From: Candidatus Nitrososphaera gargensis Ga9.2
GTDB lineage: Archaea; Thermoproteota; Nitrososphaeria; Nitrososphaerales; Nitrososphaeraceae
Assembly (NCBI RefSeq): GCF_000303155.1
Contig: NC_018719.1
Span: forward strand, 558,001-622,000
Reading direction: 5' to 3'
Length of the DNA: 64,000 bases
Of the stretch, positions 44,949 to 54,138 are shown one piece after another. Positions within the stretch are counted from its first letter, which is position 1. Each line of letters starts with the position of its first letter. The notes under the pieces were generated by a model that searched no databases, was not told the DNA's origin, and worked only from the letters and a program-made list of their open reading frames with translations. The translations under genes and the position numbers were made by a program.

Positions 44949-45305
44949 AAATCTTGACCTTTTGCAACAGGAAAATTTCGAGCCCAAGGTCAAGGCCCAT
45001 AGCAGAATTCTTCCTTCAGAAAAGCGACCCGATGTAGCCATTTTGCTAGTGCAAAAAACATCCTTTATAAGGACATGGCGAGAAGACCACTGGACTTGTC
45101 CAGTGGATGAATCGCCACCATATTTTTTAAGTAGCACCAGTGAAAAATATGCTGCTGTACTATCATAATCAATCAATCATCATGACGCTCATGACTACAA
45201 ATTCCGACTATATATCCAACAACGAAAGAACAGGAGCTTGCACTAGAGCAAACTCTGGATGGCTGCAGGTGGATATACAACTACTTTCTCTCACTACCAT
45301 CGCCA
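44949..45305. other. Region between kinase and second TnpB copy
   Basis: No gene. It holds the orphan hairpin at 45087-45106 and A/T-rich DNA up to the TnpB start. The left end of the TnpB element must lie here but I cannot fix the boundary. Confidence 0.5.
45087..45106 (+). repeat. Orphan hairpin related to the TnpB right end
   Basis: CCACTGGAC-TT-GTCCAGTGG, a perfect stem with the same apex GGACTTGTCC as the right-end hairpin at 46319-46338. It is preceded by AGAAGA as in the intact right ends. It may be a solo right end from another insertion, or the left-end hairpin of the element at 45.3 kb. Confidence 0.55.
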
Positions 45306-46303
45306 ATGTCAGAGTACGACATGAACTATGCCTTGACTGAATTAAAAGAGCAACACCCATGGCTTCGCAAATACTACTACCACTCTAAAATGTTGCAGAT
45401 GGTAGCAAAACAGGTTGCAGCAGCAGCTATAAAGGTAGTGGCAAAGGGCCGCAAGCTTTCATACAGAAAGGATGAAGATTTCAACTCATTTACATACAAC
45501 CAGTCTGGCTTTAAGATAGAAAATGACAGGCTGGTACTCTCAAAGATAGCAGGAGGCAGCATAAGGATTGTACTACATCGTCAACCTGTCAACGTCAAGC
45601 AGGTCACAATATGCCGTAGCAAGGCTGGTAATAAATGGTACGCAGTTGTAGCCTGCGATGTACTGCGCAGGCTGTATTCAACGATAATCAGGTACGTAAA
45701 GCCAGCAGTTGGCATTGATGTAGGTATAACAAAGTTCTGCCATGACTCTGACAACCATGTAGTGGAAAATCCGCAGTTTCTAACAAAGATGCTAAAGCCA
45801 TTGAGGAGAGCTCACCGCAGGGTATCGAGAAAGCAAAGCGCATGCTTGCCAGATTGTACGAACGCATCCATAACAAGCGCCGTGACTTTCTACACAAGCT
45901 ATCCAACTATTACAGCAGCCGCTACGACCTGATATTCCTGGAGAGGCTACGAGTGGCAAACCTCACAAAGAACCACCGTCTTGCAAGAAAGATACTGGAC
46001 GCAAGCTGGTCTACTTTTAAGCAAATGCTGCAGTACAAGGCTAACAGGGTAGTGGAGGTAGAGCCAGCATATTCCTCGGTTGACTGCTCAAGATGTGGAC
46101 ACCCAGTACCAAAGTCATTGGCTGTACGTACACATGTTTGTACAGAGTGTGGTGCTGTGCTTGACAGGGACTATAATTCTGCCATCAATATCCTCAAGCG
46201 AGGACTGGAGTCGTTAGTGCTACTACTACTACTACTACTACTACCGGTGGAACGCCGGGAAGTTACACGCCTGTGGAGATCGTACTACAACAGCGGTCGC
46301 TGA
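45306..46303 (+). pseudogene. tnpB: TnpB, second copy, frameshifted
   Basis: From ATG 45306 the N-terminal part and RuvC-I Asp (GIDVGITKFC) are in frame, and the sequence is close to the copy at the left edge. At about 45830 a 28-base stretch present in that copy is missing, between short repeats GAGAAGGCA and GAAAAGGCA, which shifts the frame. The rest (IFLERLRV, CSRCG, CTECG, LDRDYNSA) continues in another frame to 46303. A (CTA)8 run at 46220-46244 and a further two-base difference change the C-terminus. The protein is not made intact, but the right-end RNA could still be. Confidence 0.85.
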
Positions 46304-46318
46304 AGCAGGAAGAAGAGG

Positions 46319-46346
46319 CTATCGGACTTGTCCGATAGTAGTTCAC
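46319..46346 (+). repeat. Right-end hairpin and end of the second TnpB element
   Basis: CTATCGGAC-TT-GTCCGATAG followed by TAGTTCAC. Same place, stem length and loop as the hairpin at 858-885 but nine different stem pairs, all still paired. TTCAC at 46342-46346 marks the shared end. Confidence 0.75.
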
Positions 46347-46474
46347 ATTATTATTGGTAAGCCATTATTTTTGACCCGAATTTTTACTAGTGTCTGTTCG
46401 AGTCGTTCATGCAGATCCAGAGATGATATGTAGCGGCTAACCACCTCTATTGGAGATTTCGTGGAGGCGGCAAT

Positions 46475-46657
46475 TTAGTAATGCTGAACTCTGAAATTGG
46501 CAGACATGAAGACCTTTTCAAATGTCCTGACGACATTTGGGTTAGAAAAGAAGCCTATTACCCTTGCCGTATCGGAACCTATGTTGTTAAAATTGTGAGT
46601 TTCCATCACCGGCACCACGCCAAACTTGCCTTTTGAAACACTCGCCTCCCACAACAT
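46475..46657 (-). pseudogene. Cupin-domain remnant
   Basis: GKFGVVPVMETHNFNNIGSD and TARVIGFFSNPNVVRTFEK match the second half of a small cupin protein (proline-rich turn, His-Asn-Phe motif, then Val-Ile-Gly-Phe-Phe). The first cupin motif is absent, so only the C-terminal half is left. Confidence 0.6.
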
Positions 46658-46739
46658 TCCCAGAATGCATGAAATGGAGTCTATCTCTATATGCCATATC
46701 TAGAAAAGTGTTATATACTGGTTCCCTATTTTGGGAATT

Positions 46740-46895
46740 ATGTACAATAGTCACAAAATAAAGTACATTTTGAATTTTGTATCGCCTAACGAAGACGATC
46801 CTGGAAGGAGAAAATGGATGTGTGACAAGTGTCAAAAAATATTTTCAACATGGAAAGAGGTTAGACTGCACAAGAGAGATGTACACTCCTACTAG
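46740..46895 (+). CDS. Tiny C2H2 zinc-finger protein (51 residues)
   Basis: MYNSHKIKYILNFVSP, then WMCDKCQKIFSTWKEVRLHK and RDVH: one classical C2H2 finger. The TATA-like GTTATATACTGG at about 46711-46722 is 25-30 bases before ATG, so the gene is probably leaderless. Likely binds nucleic acid. It is followed after 43 bases by another zinc protein. Confidence 0.7.
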   Translation: MYNSHKIKYILNFVSPNEDDPGRRKWMCDKCQKIFSTWKEVRLHKRDVHSY

Positions 46896-46938
46896 CAAGG
46901 GGCTTGTTGAAAATGTGGTGGTGTTATTATTATTGAAC

Positions 46939-47127
46939 ATGAAGAATAGTAAGCATGCTCCCACGACCAAATTATTTGACAGAAAACAGTGCCGCTCATG
47001 CGGCAGCAAAATTACGGTAAGGAGTGTTTGCCTCGAATGCAACGAACCTACTTCCGCGTGGTGCGAAAATTGTTTTATGCTAGAGGAATTTGAACACGTT
47101 GGACACTTGGAGCTTGATCTGTTCTAG
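46939..47127 (+). CDS. Small multi-Cys zinc protein (62 residues)
   Basis: Three Cys pairs: CRSC, CLEC and CENC, then His-Val-Gly-His, in RKQCRSCGSKITVRSVCLEC and SAWCENCFMLEEFEHVGH. The layout can hold two zinc ions in a B-box-like cross-brace. The longer frame upstream overlaps the preceding zinc-finger gene, so ATG 46939 is chosen. Probably co-transcribed with that gene. Confidence 0.66.
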   Translation: MKNSKHAPTTKLFDRKQCRSCGSKITVRSVCLECNEPTSAWCENCFMLEEFEHVGHLELDLF

Positions 47128-47148
47128 GCATATAACTCTTCAACGGGT

Positions 47149-47504
47149 TTACTTATATGCAGGAGAGAAAACCTTGGGGTTACCATATAATGCTCCATAA
47201 GCCGAAGATATCATTGCCCTAAGGCTGTCCGGGATAATAGAGGCGGTCACTGTTTCTGCAACTTCCAACCAGAAATCCTCAAGGTCTTTGTCTGGGCGGT
47301 CATTCTTTGAAACGGCCGCTATGGCTGCGTTGATGGCGCCTATGAGGTACCAGCGACAATGTCGAACTTTAAATCATGTTTGGATAACGCTTTATACTAC
47401 ACTCCACACTCATACTCACCTAGCGAGCCTCCGCCCTGCATAACGAGAACCGTTTCAGATTGCAGTTTTTGTACATGTCTTATTTTTAATTCACGCACTG
47501 TCAT
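47149..47504 (-). pseudogene. Patatin-like phospholipase, broken and truncated
   Basis: From ATG 47504: TVLVMQGGGSLGEYECGV, the oxyanion motif of patatins, then TAG, then YKALSKHDLKFDIVAGTS, where a lost base shifts the frame, then GAINAAIAAVSKNDRPDKDL and YGALYGNPKVF. The nucleophile motif GTSxG is thus split. The Asp-Gly part of the active site and the C-terminal two thirds are missing. Confidence 0.78.
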
Positions 47505-47742
47505 GATAGTAAAAATATTATTGAAATTGTTATTAAGATTATGTACGGCAGTTTTGGTAACTTAGCTGGAGGTCGGCTTGATTTTACGAGGAGACAGAGA
47601 AACACCATCTTTCCCAAAGTTACCAGAACCGTCAGAACTGTGCTACTACTTCTATTAAGAGCCTGATTCATATCACAATCTCGGCAAAATAGAAAATAAT
47701 TAGGCAGCTGATTTACCTATGATATGGTGCAATTAGTTATAG

Positions 47743-48626
47743 ATGGACAAGATTCTCACAGGCTGTTCAGGCTGGAATTACTCGGATCCAGCAGAAAAGG
47801 GCGGATGGGTCGGCACATTCTACCCCCGATTCACAGACAAAGCGCCTTAGATACTATTCTGAATACTTTTCAACAGCAGAGCTTGATGCCACATTCTATG
47901 AGAAGTTTTACAGCAAGATGACAAAAGGCACGTTCTACGGCATGGTCAAGGCAACGCCAGATAGCTTTGAGTTCTCTATAAAAGTACCTGAAACTGTTAC
48001 GTACATGAAAAGGCTAGATGCAAGAAAGCACGCCACAGTATCCTTTAACGAATTCCTAGACAAGATATCACCGCTAAAAGATGCAAACAAGCTTGGCGCT
48101 ATCCTGATTCAATTACCACCCTCATTCTCAGTCGATGAGTTTTGGCAAGTCGAAGGCTTTCTAGAACGTTTGCCTATAGGTTATGAGTACGCTCTAGAGT
48201 TCCGCTACCCATCATGACAGGCAGAAGGCGCGCTAGAACTGCTCAGGCAGTACAATATCGCTTCAGTGATTACAGATTCGCCTGATCCAAAGTTGCAGTA
48301 CCTATCAAATGTCGTTCTGACCGCCGATCATGTTTCCATTAGACTGCACGGCAGAAACAAGGGTTACCGGTACAACTACCCCTACAGCAAGGAAGAGCTT
48401 GAGCCCTGGGCGGATAAAGTCAAAAAATAAAGCAAGACCCAGAAGTCAAGCGATTGAGAATTTATTTCAACAATCATTATGGCGGAGAAGCAGTTGCAAA
48501 TGCTCTGAATTCAGAGAGATGATTGGTGAAAAGCTATCAAGAGAACAGAAAGATAGGAAAGAACAAGCTTTTGTCAAGCTGAAGGAAATTGCTAGTCAGA
48601 CAAAGCTTGGTCAGTTCGCAGCATGA
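47743..48626 (+). pseudogene. DUF72 (YecE-like) protein, multiply broken
   Basis: MDKILTGCSGWNYSDPAEKG and GTFYPRF open the frame, which slips at about 47850, continues RYYSEYFSTAELDATFYEKF and TPDSFEFSIKVPETVTYMKR, hits TGA where the family has Trp (FRYPS*Q, 48215-48217), goes on RQYNIASVITDSPDPKLQYL and IRLHGRNKGY, then slips at least twice more (RIYFNNHYGGEAVANAL, FREMIGEKLSREQK). At least three frame changes and one nonsense codon make it clearly dead. The family's role is unknown. Confidence 0.85.
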
Positions 48627-48745
48627 TTTTGTTGCATATAGCCTGCAGGTGAGATCAGCTTTTCGATATCAGCAGTTTCTGACAACAAATATTTGATAAT
48701 ATGCCAACCAATACATGAAAAGAGATGATGACATCACGGCTTTTG

Positions 48746-49670
48746 CTAATACAATACATCTTTTACGTTTTTGACAAGCCATCGGACAGCTTCGAGCTGG
48801 CACCTACTGTGATCAAAATGTCTGTTGTCTAGTTCGATGGTTCCACGGATTGTTCTTTTTAGAGAATGGACATTTTTGAGTACATCTTTGATTGGAATTT
48901 CTCCCTTCCCAAGCATCAAGCCCTCGCCGGCAGGGTCAAACCCTCTTGCGTCACGGATGTGAAGCTGCACTAAACTGCTTGATAGAATGCCTATGCACTC
49001 TGACCAGCTTGGAGGTTTCGGACCATGAATCGCCCTATCCAAGTCTCCCAGTATGTTACCCTTGCCGTGTCAGATGTAATTTGCATACAGGTGATAATGC
49101 GACAGATCGAGAACCGTCTTGATTCCATGTTTATCCAAAGTTGCAATGTCGTTAGGGTGGTAGGGACCTGCTACAGAATGATATTGAAAGTACTTGGAAT
49201 AGAGATTCTCTAGCGCCAACACTATCTCTTTTCAATTTTCAATTCCCTCTTTTTTAATGAACCGGGCGAACATCCCTGACTGAAGCTCGAGCTTTTTCTT
49301 GGCAGTCATTGTTGCCAAGTCATCTCTTGAAACAAAGTAAGCGAGGTGAAATACTACTACTGCATCGTTTGTAATCCCGGATCGTCTATTACTTCTTTAG
49401 CTTCTTCGATGTTCTGCATGATTGAATCCAGAATTATTCCGCCCCACTTTTCGTCACAGATGTTCTCGCCGTTTACAAAAATCGGTGCGTGATACGTCAG
49501 GTACTCGATTTTATTCCTTGAGCAAAAACCGGAGACCATCTTGACTCGCTCGGCAATCGTCGTCTTTTGCATAATACCTGCAAGCTGTTGTATCTCGTGG
49601 CCCGGATCTTGTACTCGCTGCTCCGAATCATGGCAGAAATGTCATCTATGTCCTGTTCTTTTTGAGTAGA
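48746..49670 (-). pseudogene. Xylose-isomerase-like TIM-barrel protein, multiply broken
   Basis: The minus strand reads KEQDIDDISAMIRSSEYKIR, a frame change, ERVKMVSGFCSRNKIEYLTY HAPIF (split here for length), stop at 49357, FHLAYFVSRDDLATMTAKKK, TAG/TGA stops, then YHPNDIATLDKHGIKTVLDL and HIRDARGFDPAGEGLMLGKG to 48746. The His, Asp and Glu pattern (HIRDARG, GEGxxxLGxGxIP) fits sugar-phosphate isomerase/endonuclease IV-like barrels. Confidence 0.75.
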
Positions 49671-49715
49671 CTTAGCTGTAACACAATATGCATGACGGTT
49701 CTTCTTTATTAATAT

Positions 49716-49940
49716 CTAATTAGCTATGGCATCAGCCTCCAATTCATACTTGTCATTGGGCCGGCTAACTTTGAGTTTTGGCTGAATTATGTTAATGCCA
49801 GCGAAGTCAAAATGAGACGAAGAAATGTGATTATTTTGAGAGGAAAAATTCTTTCCCACTTGATTGAGGATGATGACCAGAGTCTGCCTGTCTTGCCTTC
49901 GGTGCATGCACTCCGAGAGCATGGAAAGACAACATTTCAC
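49716..49940 (-). pseudogene. Fragment with DUF4157 leader motif
   Basis: The end of this frame reads IIQPKLKVSRPNDKYELEAD AIAN (two parts), the typical start of DUF4157 proteins (IQPKLxVxxPxDxYExEADxVA). The HExxH metallopeptidase part that should follow is absent and the decayed TIM-barrel gene begins instead, so a deletion or rearrangement joined the two. Confidence 0.6.
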
Positions 49941-50093
49941 CGTGGCTAGACTAGCAGATAAGGTTTGCCTAATAGTCTAGCTTCTCTTTTGTGATCAATG
50001 ACCTTGTTCTTGTACTCTATCACTTCATCGTATGGCGTATCAAATCATCTGTTTTTTGTTACTATTTCCAGAAGTGTCTAGTTTTTTGTCTTA

Positions 50094-50561
50094 TCAGGCA
50101 GCGACAGCAGTGACCTTTGAAGGTCTTCCCACTCTTTTATTTTCTGCAGCAGCAAGAAAGTAAAACATCCTCTTGCCTATCAGTCTCTTTGAAACGTGCT
50201 TTTGATTTTCCACCATCTTCCTGATCATGGGAAGATGATTGGGAACATAAGAGATGCCTTTGAGCAGGTGCGACAGTGTCTGTGGATTTGAAGATAATCG
50301 TTTGTTGACATGGTCAAGTATTGATTTTTGCTTGGCATCGCTCATGCCAGAGAATGACCTTTTGTGACTCTTGCGGGCACTCTTTCGTCCTTTTTTCCTT
50401 CTTTTTGTGCTTGTCTGGAGGGTCACATTCTTAGCGCGGCCATTGTCTTCTTGAACAAATTTGCCGAGACCTTTGATGAGCTGTTTTGCTTCATCTATGT
50501 TAATCGTTATTTTTTGGCCGTCACTAAGTTCTAAAGTCACAGAAGGATTAATTTTGACCAT
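50094..50561 (-). CDS. Hypothetical basic protein
   Basis: 155 residues. A short beta part at the start (VTLELSDGQKITINIDEAKQ), a very basic middle (STKRRKKGRKSARKSHKR), then helices (AKQKSILDHVNKRLSS, LPMIRKMVENQKHVSKRL). The charge suggests DNA or RNA binding. No family recognised. A/T-rich TATACTTATATTAAC lies about 20-30 bases upstream on this strand. Confidence 0.65.
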   Translation of the reverse strand: MVKINPSVTLELSDGQKITINIDEAKQLIKGLGKFVQEDNGRAKNVTLQTSTKRRKKGRKSARKSHKRSFSGMSDAKQKSILDHVNKRLSSNPQTLSHLLKGISYVPNHLPMIRKMVENQKHVSKRLIGKRMFYFLAAAENKRVGRPSKVTAVAA

Positions 50562-50671
50562 AACCTAGCTAGTTTCACGTTGTTAATATAAGTATACATT
50601 CCTATACAGCTTTGGCAAATTATATAAAAAATTGAAGCTAATCTGTTAGCTGGCAGAGTAAGAAATTCGTT

Positions 50672-51043
50672 CTACCAGCTTCTTCCGCTCTTTTCCCTGT
50701 ATGCGTTGTTGTACCAAGAAAGACTTTCTTCTACCTTCTGAGCGCCAGACAACTGGTCTTCTAATCTTTCCAACCGCTCAACTGCTTCAGCGTTCTGCCT
50801 CAAGTCTGCATAATTTGCGGCCAGTCGGATCTTGCGCAAGATCTCCATTACTTCGGTCTTGTCAACGCCATGCTTCATGTCGTATTCTATTTGCTTTATG
50901 CAATACGAGATAGTCCCGTATTTTTTATAATTCCTTTTCTCAAACGAGGATGCATCGGGGGACAATCCTTTGATAAAACGCACAATGGTTTTTTCAACAT
51001 GTTCAAGATGCCACGCTTTCATGGCAAAATTATTTGGTTTCAT
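50672..51043 (-). CDS. Hypothetical protein, paralogue of the gene at 26.8 kb
   Basis: 123 residues from ATG 51043, where both paralogues begin MKPNNFAMK. They share WHLEHVEK, SPDASSFEKRNYKKY and KQIEYDMKHGV. The C-terminal 30 residues differ and end here in a basic tail. An A/T-rich box (ATTAAATATGCA) lies about 25-35 bases upstream. Its survival among decayed genes suggests selection. Confidence 0.75.
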   Translation of the reverse strand: MKPNNFAMKAWHLEHVEKTIVRFIKGLSPDASSFEKRNYKKYGTISYCIKQIEYDMKHGVDKTEVMEILRKIRLAANYADLRQNAEAVERLERLEDQLSGAQKVEESLSWYNNAYREKSGRSW

Positions 51044-51171
51044 GGCTACTAACAATGTTCTGTAATAATGCATATTTAATTCATAGAGCGGCTTGTGTAA
51101 TCATTTTTCTAGAATGGCATTGCTTGCTATGTCAATGGCAGAAGAAGGACCGAGGGTGTACGGGTGAGAAA

Positions 51172-51960
51172 TCAGCCAGGAGAGAAACTTCGCAACTTTC
51201 CTTTTTTGCCTGAATGGATTTCTATTTTACCTATCGATGGGTTCTTGAATGATGTTGAGAAGATTATGGCGGGTCTAGGGTTCTGGCGGGTCAAATGTCG
51301 AAGTGAGTTTTGCACCATGTGCGTCAATTCGTGTGCAAGTAGCTGCATCCCGTCAAAAGTATAGGGTTTGTACTGTCCTGCTCCAAATATGATACTGCTG
51401 CCTACTGTGTACGCTAGAGCATTTATTGATCGGGTTGACCTAGCTGCAGCATCTCCGCGTATATTCTGACACTGCCAAAATCACAGCCAAATCTTGATTC
51501 CATGAGTCCGCGTGTAGAGTCGTCAAGCCGGGAATAGCCGCCGGACTGCAGCATATATTATTGATTTCTGATGGCAATGGTTCAGATGTTGCTGGAGGGA
51601 TTGATAGAAAGTGAATTTCTTCGTATCATTCCAATTTTGTGATCCCGAATTACGTTCTCGTTGGACTTGCCAGATTGCAGAGAAATGACTCTTGGCATGC
51701 CGCGTGTCATGGACATCACATTTTCAGCGACGCTCTCTGCCTCTTTTTCATAGATAATCCTTAGGATGGCCCACTTTCAACTTTGGATAAATCCCAATTT
51801 TGCGAAATCAAAGTTATCTATATTTGTGCGAATATATCCTTGCGTGGGATTGCTATTAGAGTCTTGCAAGTGAACTGTAGTATCAGGAGATTCTTCCTTC
51901 ACTGGCAAATCATCAATGGAATGATAAGATGAAAGTTTAGAGGGGGGGTTAGCGCTTTGT
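51172..51960 (-). pseudogene. DUF4157 metallopeptidase-like protein, multiply broken
   Basis: The minus strand starts near DNFDFAKLGFIQ, continues in shifting frames through PKLKVGHPKD, YEKEAESVAENVMSMTRGM, LQSGGYSRLDDSTRGLMESR and FGCDFGSVRIYAEM, then after another slip DAAARSTRSINALAYTVGSS and DGMQLLAHELTHMVQ, ending at 51172. All blocks of DUF4157, including HELTH of the zinc site, are recognisable but at least three frame changes break it. Such proteins are often exported cargo or toxin-linked. Confidence 0.8.
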
Positions 51961-52123
51961 CATTTGCTCACTTGCTATTACTTTGATGGGCCAAAGCAAA
52001 TAACAATTAACAAGAATTACGTCAAGTAGAAAAACTTTGTCATTTCTAGCTCTGACAGCTCAAAGATTTAGTGTCTTAATTTCTGAAAGAAGTGGAAGAA
52101 TCAAAAGCAGTGTATGTTCATTT

Positions 52124-52738
52124 TTAGGCTGCGAAGCCACGCACCCTTGCAGTCACCTTGATTAGATCCTGTTTTGTAATTATTCCGACAATTCTCTTTG
52201 ATGCACTGTCAGAAACTAGCACTGCTGGTTCGTCGGTTAGGATGTTTCTAATCGTAGAAATTGTTGTATCTTGACCAATAATTGGGAATGGTTCTGACAT
52301 GATGTCTGAAACTTTTTTTCCTTTAAAATTACTATCGCCGTTCCAAGCAGTTAGAAGTAGCCTTTCTGTAAGTCCTCCAACCACGATATCTGTAGCCGCC
52401 TCTCTTGATAATACTGGCATCTGAGAGATGTTATTTTCCAGCATAACGAGGGCTGCCTTGAAAAGAAGATCTGTTGGTGCGGCGGAAATCAACTTTTTTG
52501 TCATAATATCTTTGGCGGTAATAAGCCTTGGGATGCGATTGATCTCCTGTGCCTCTAGCCTTTCTAGAGTCTCGAAAATCTTGATGGCAGTGCTATACGA
52601 TGGATCGGTCCTGCTGTTCTCTATCTTGGCTATCATGGACTGGCTCAATCTGCAGACCTGGGCAAACTGCTGCTGGGTCATGCCTAGAGCAAGGCGTCGC
52701 TTTCTTATAGATGCAAGGGTGGGCAGCTGCACAGGCAT
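52124..52738 (-). CDS. Transcription regulator with XRE HTH and two CBS domains
   Basis: 204 residues. The Cro/CI-type HTH (about 8-60; IRKRRLALGMTQQQFAQVCR, LSQSMIAKIENSRTDP) is followed by two CBS domains (about 73-200; AKDIMTKKLISAAPTDLLFK, VSDIMSEPFPIIGQDTTIS, GIITKQDLIKV). CBS pairs bind adenyl nucleotides, so this may sense energy charge. Archaeal relatives often control themselves. Target unknown. Confidence 0.88.
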   Translation of the reverse strand: MPVQLPTLASIRKRRLALGMTQQQFAQVCRLSQSMIAKIENSRTDPSYSTAIKIFETLERLEAQEINRIPRLITAKDIMTKKLISAAPTDLLFKAALVMLENNISQMPVLSREAATDIVVGGLTERLLLTAWNGDSNFKGKKVSDIMSEPFPIIGQDTTISTIRNILTDEPAVLVSDSASKRIVGIITKQDLIKVTARVRGFAA

Positions 52739-52828
52739 TATATTTGGATAATGTAGTCATTGAAATTTATTCCTATCGGAATATAATTGACAAGACTATT
52801 CTTATAGGCATACATATATATCAGGCGT

Positions 52829-53401
52829 ATGAATGATAGCAAGAGCGTTCGCAATGAAATCCTGCATCTTGTGGCATTAATACGTGATCTGAGGGCAACA
52901 TTATTGCAGGAGAAGCAATCTGATGTGTCTGTCTCGTCATCATTGCTTCCTCTAGGAAGTAGAACAGAAGCCAATATCGATATCACTATTCAGATACTGG
53001 ATATCGCAGAACGAGTCGTGGATACGTATACAAGGTTGAAGGACTATCGAGATGCGGAATTTAAGATACTAGCGCGCCCGACACTATTCTGGCCAGATGG
53101 AAGAAGCCTTGGATTTGGCTTTGCAGCGCACATGTGTGTGGAATAGCTCAAAGTTTTACAAGACGTTTGAATACTGAGGCTTTAGGGGCCTCACTGAGTT
53201 CTACTCGCTGCCTGGGACAAAGAGGGACGAGTTCATGGATAGAGCGACGGACAAGTGGCAAGAGCTATTCAGTCGTTATGGCGAGTGGATAAGGAACTAC
53301 TGTGTAGAAGCTGCCGCCGTGGTAGCGCCGACGAGAGATATCAATGGCGGCGAAGATTTGGCGACAGCGACAACGGTAGTGACAAGGATCCATGACGAAT
53401 A
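52829..53401 (+). pseudogene. Unrecognised protein, probably broken
   Basis: An open frame of 105 residues (NDSKSVRNEILHLVALIRDL ... DGRSLGFGFAAHMCVE) ends at 53146. The next frame carries on NSSKFYKTFEY, TGA, GFRGLTEFYSLPGTKRDEFM, DRATDKWQELFSRYGEWIRN to a stop at 53401. Both parts look like real protein, so one frame change and one stop probably broke a gene of about 190 residues. No family recognised. A TATA-like CATATATATCAGG lies just before ATG. Confidence 0.5.
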
Positions 53402-54138
53402 AGCATGGGAGCGAGCTCGTCGTTTGGGATGGAGGAATATGCCGGCCGCAGACGTTCATCAGGCTTTCCCGACAACCTTGGAGTAGCTCTCCCTGCAGGA
53501 GAGCCTGCGGGGCTTGGCTCTGGTCCAGAGTTTATCAGAACCACCCTTCCAACAAGTGCAATCCGGCAGAGTCTGGGCAGAACCACGCCGCTTCCGGAAG
53601 AAAAGGAAATACAAGAGATCCCGGCCGGCTCCACCCAGTCTGTAAGAGTCGGGAGCGGCGGGCCAAGCCAAGGCTCCCTTTCAGTCGGGGATCAGGCGGA
53701 GGCTATCTTTCAAATGAAATCTTTTTACCGGACCAACTTGCCGAGACTTGGGACAGGAGCCAGCATACCTGTAGGGCACCTTCACACGTCGCTCCTTGAG
53801 CCATCCAATGGCGGAGCAGTGATAAGTGATCAGCAATTCCAAGATGCACGTAATAGTTACTCTAGAATGGGAGTAATAGATGATTATAATACATGTCATT
53901 GCAGGCATCCTAGCCAAAGTGATGGTGGGCAGGAGAAGCTTTTCCTAGAGTTTAGGGCTTCTTTCTATAACAGGTGGCCATCTTGCCGAATCGATTGAAG
54001 GTTTCCCTCAACCACTCAGAAGTAGAGTTAGTGTTTCTCACCATATCAAAAAGAAATGCAGACATGCATGAAATTATTTCAACAGACACACACAGCTTTA
54101 TAACGACAAGCAGGCAAGCTCCCCATTGTCAGCTGACT
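53402..54138. other. Region of open frames without clear coding sign
   Basis: The frame of the preceding broken gene may continue (AWERARRLGWRNMPAADVHQ, TAG, further stops). A 197-codon frame (53405-53998) has low-complexity Gly/Ser/Pro composition and no family, so it is left out. The TATA-like CTTTATAACG at 54093-54102 probably serves the peptidase gene. Confidence 0.4.

Noticed and set aside
53405-53998. 197-codon open frame
   Set aside because: Low-complexity composition, three frames open over the same G/C-rich stretch, no family or promoter; likely chance or remains of a broken gene.
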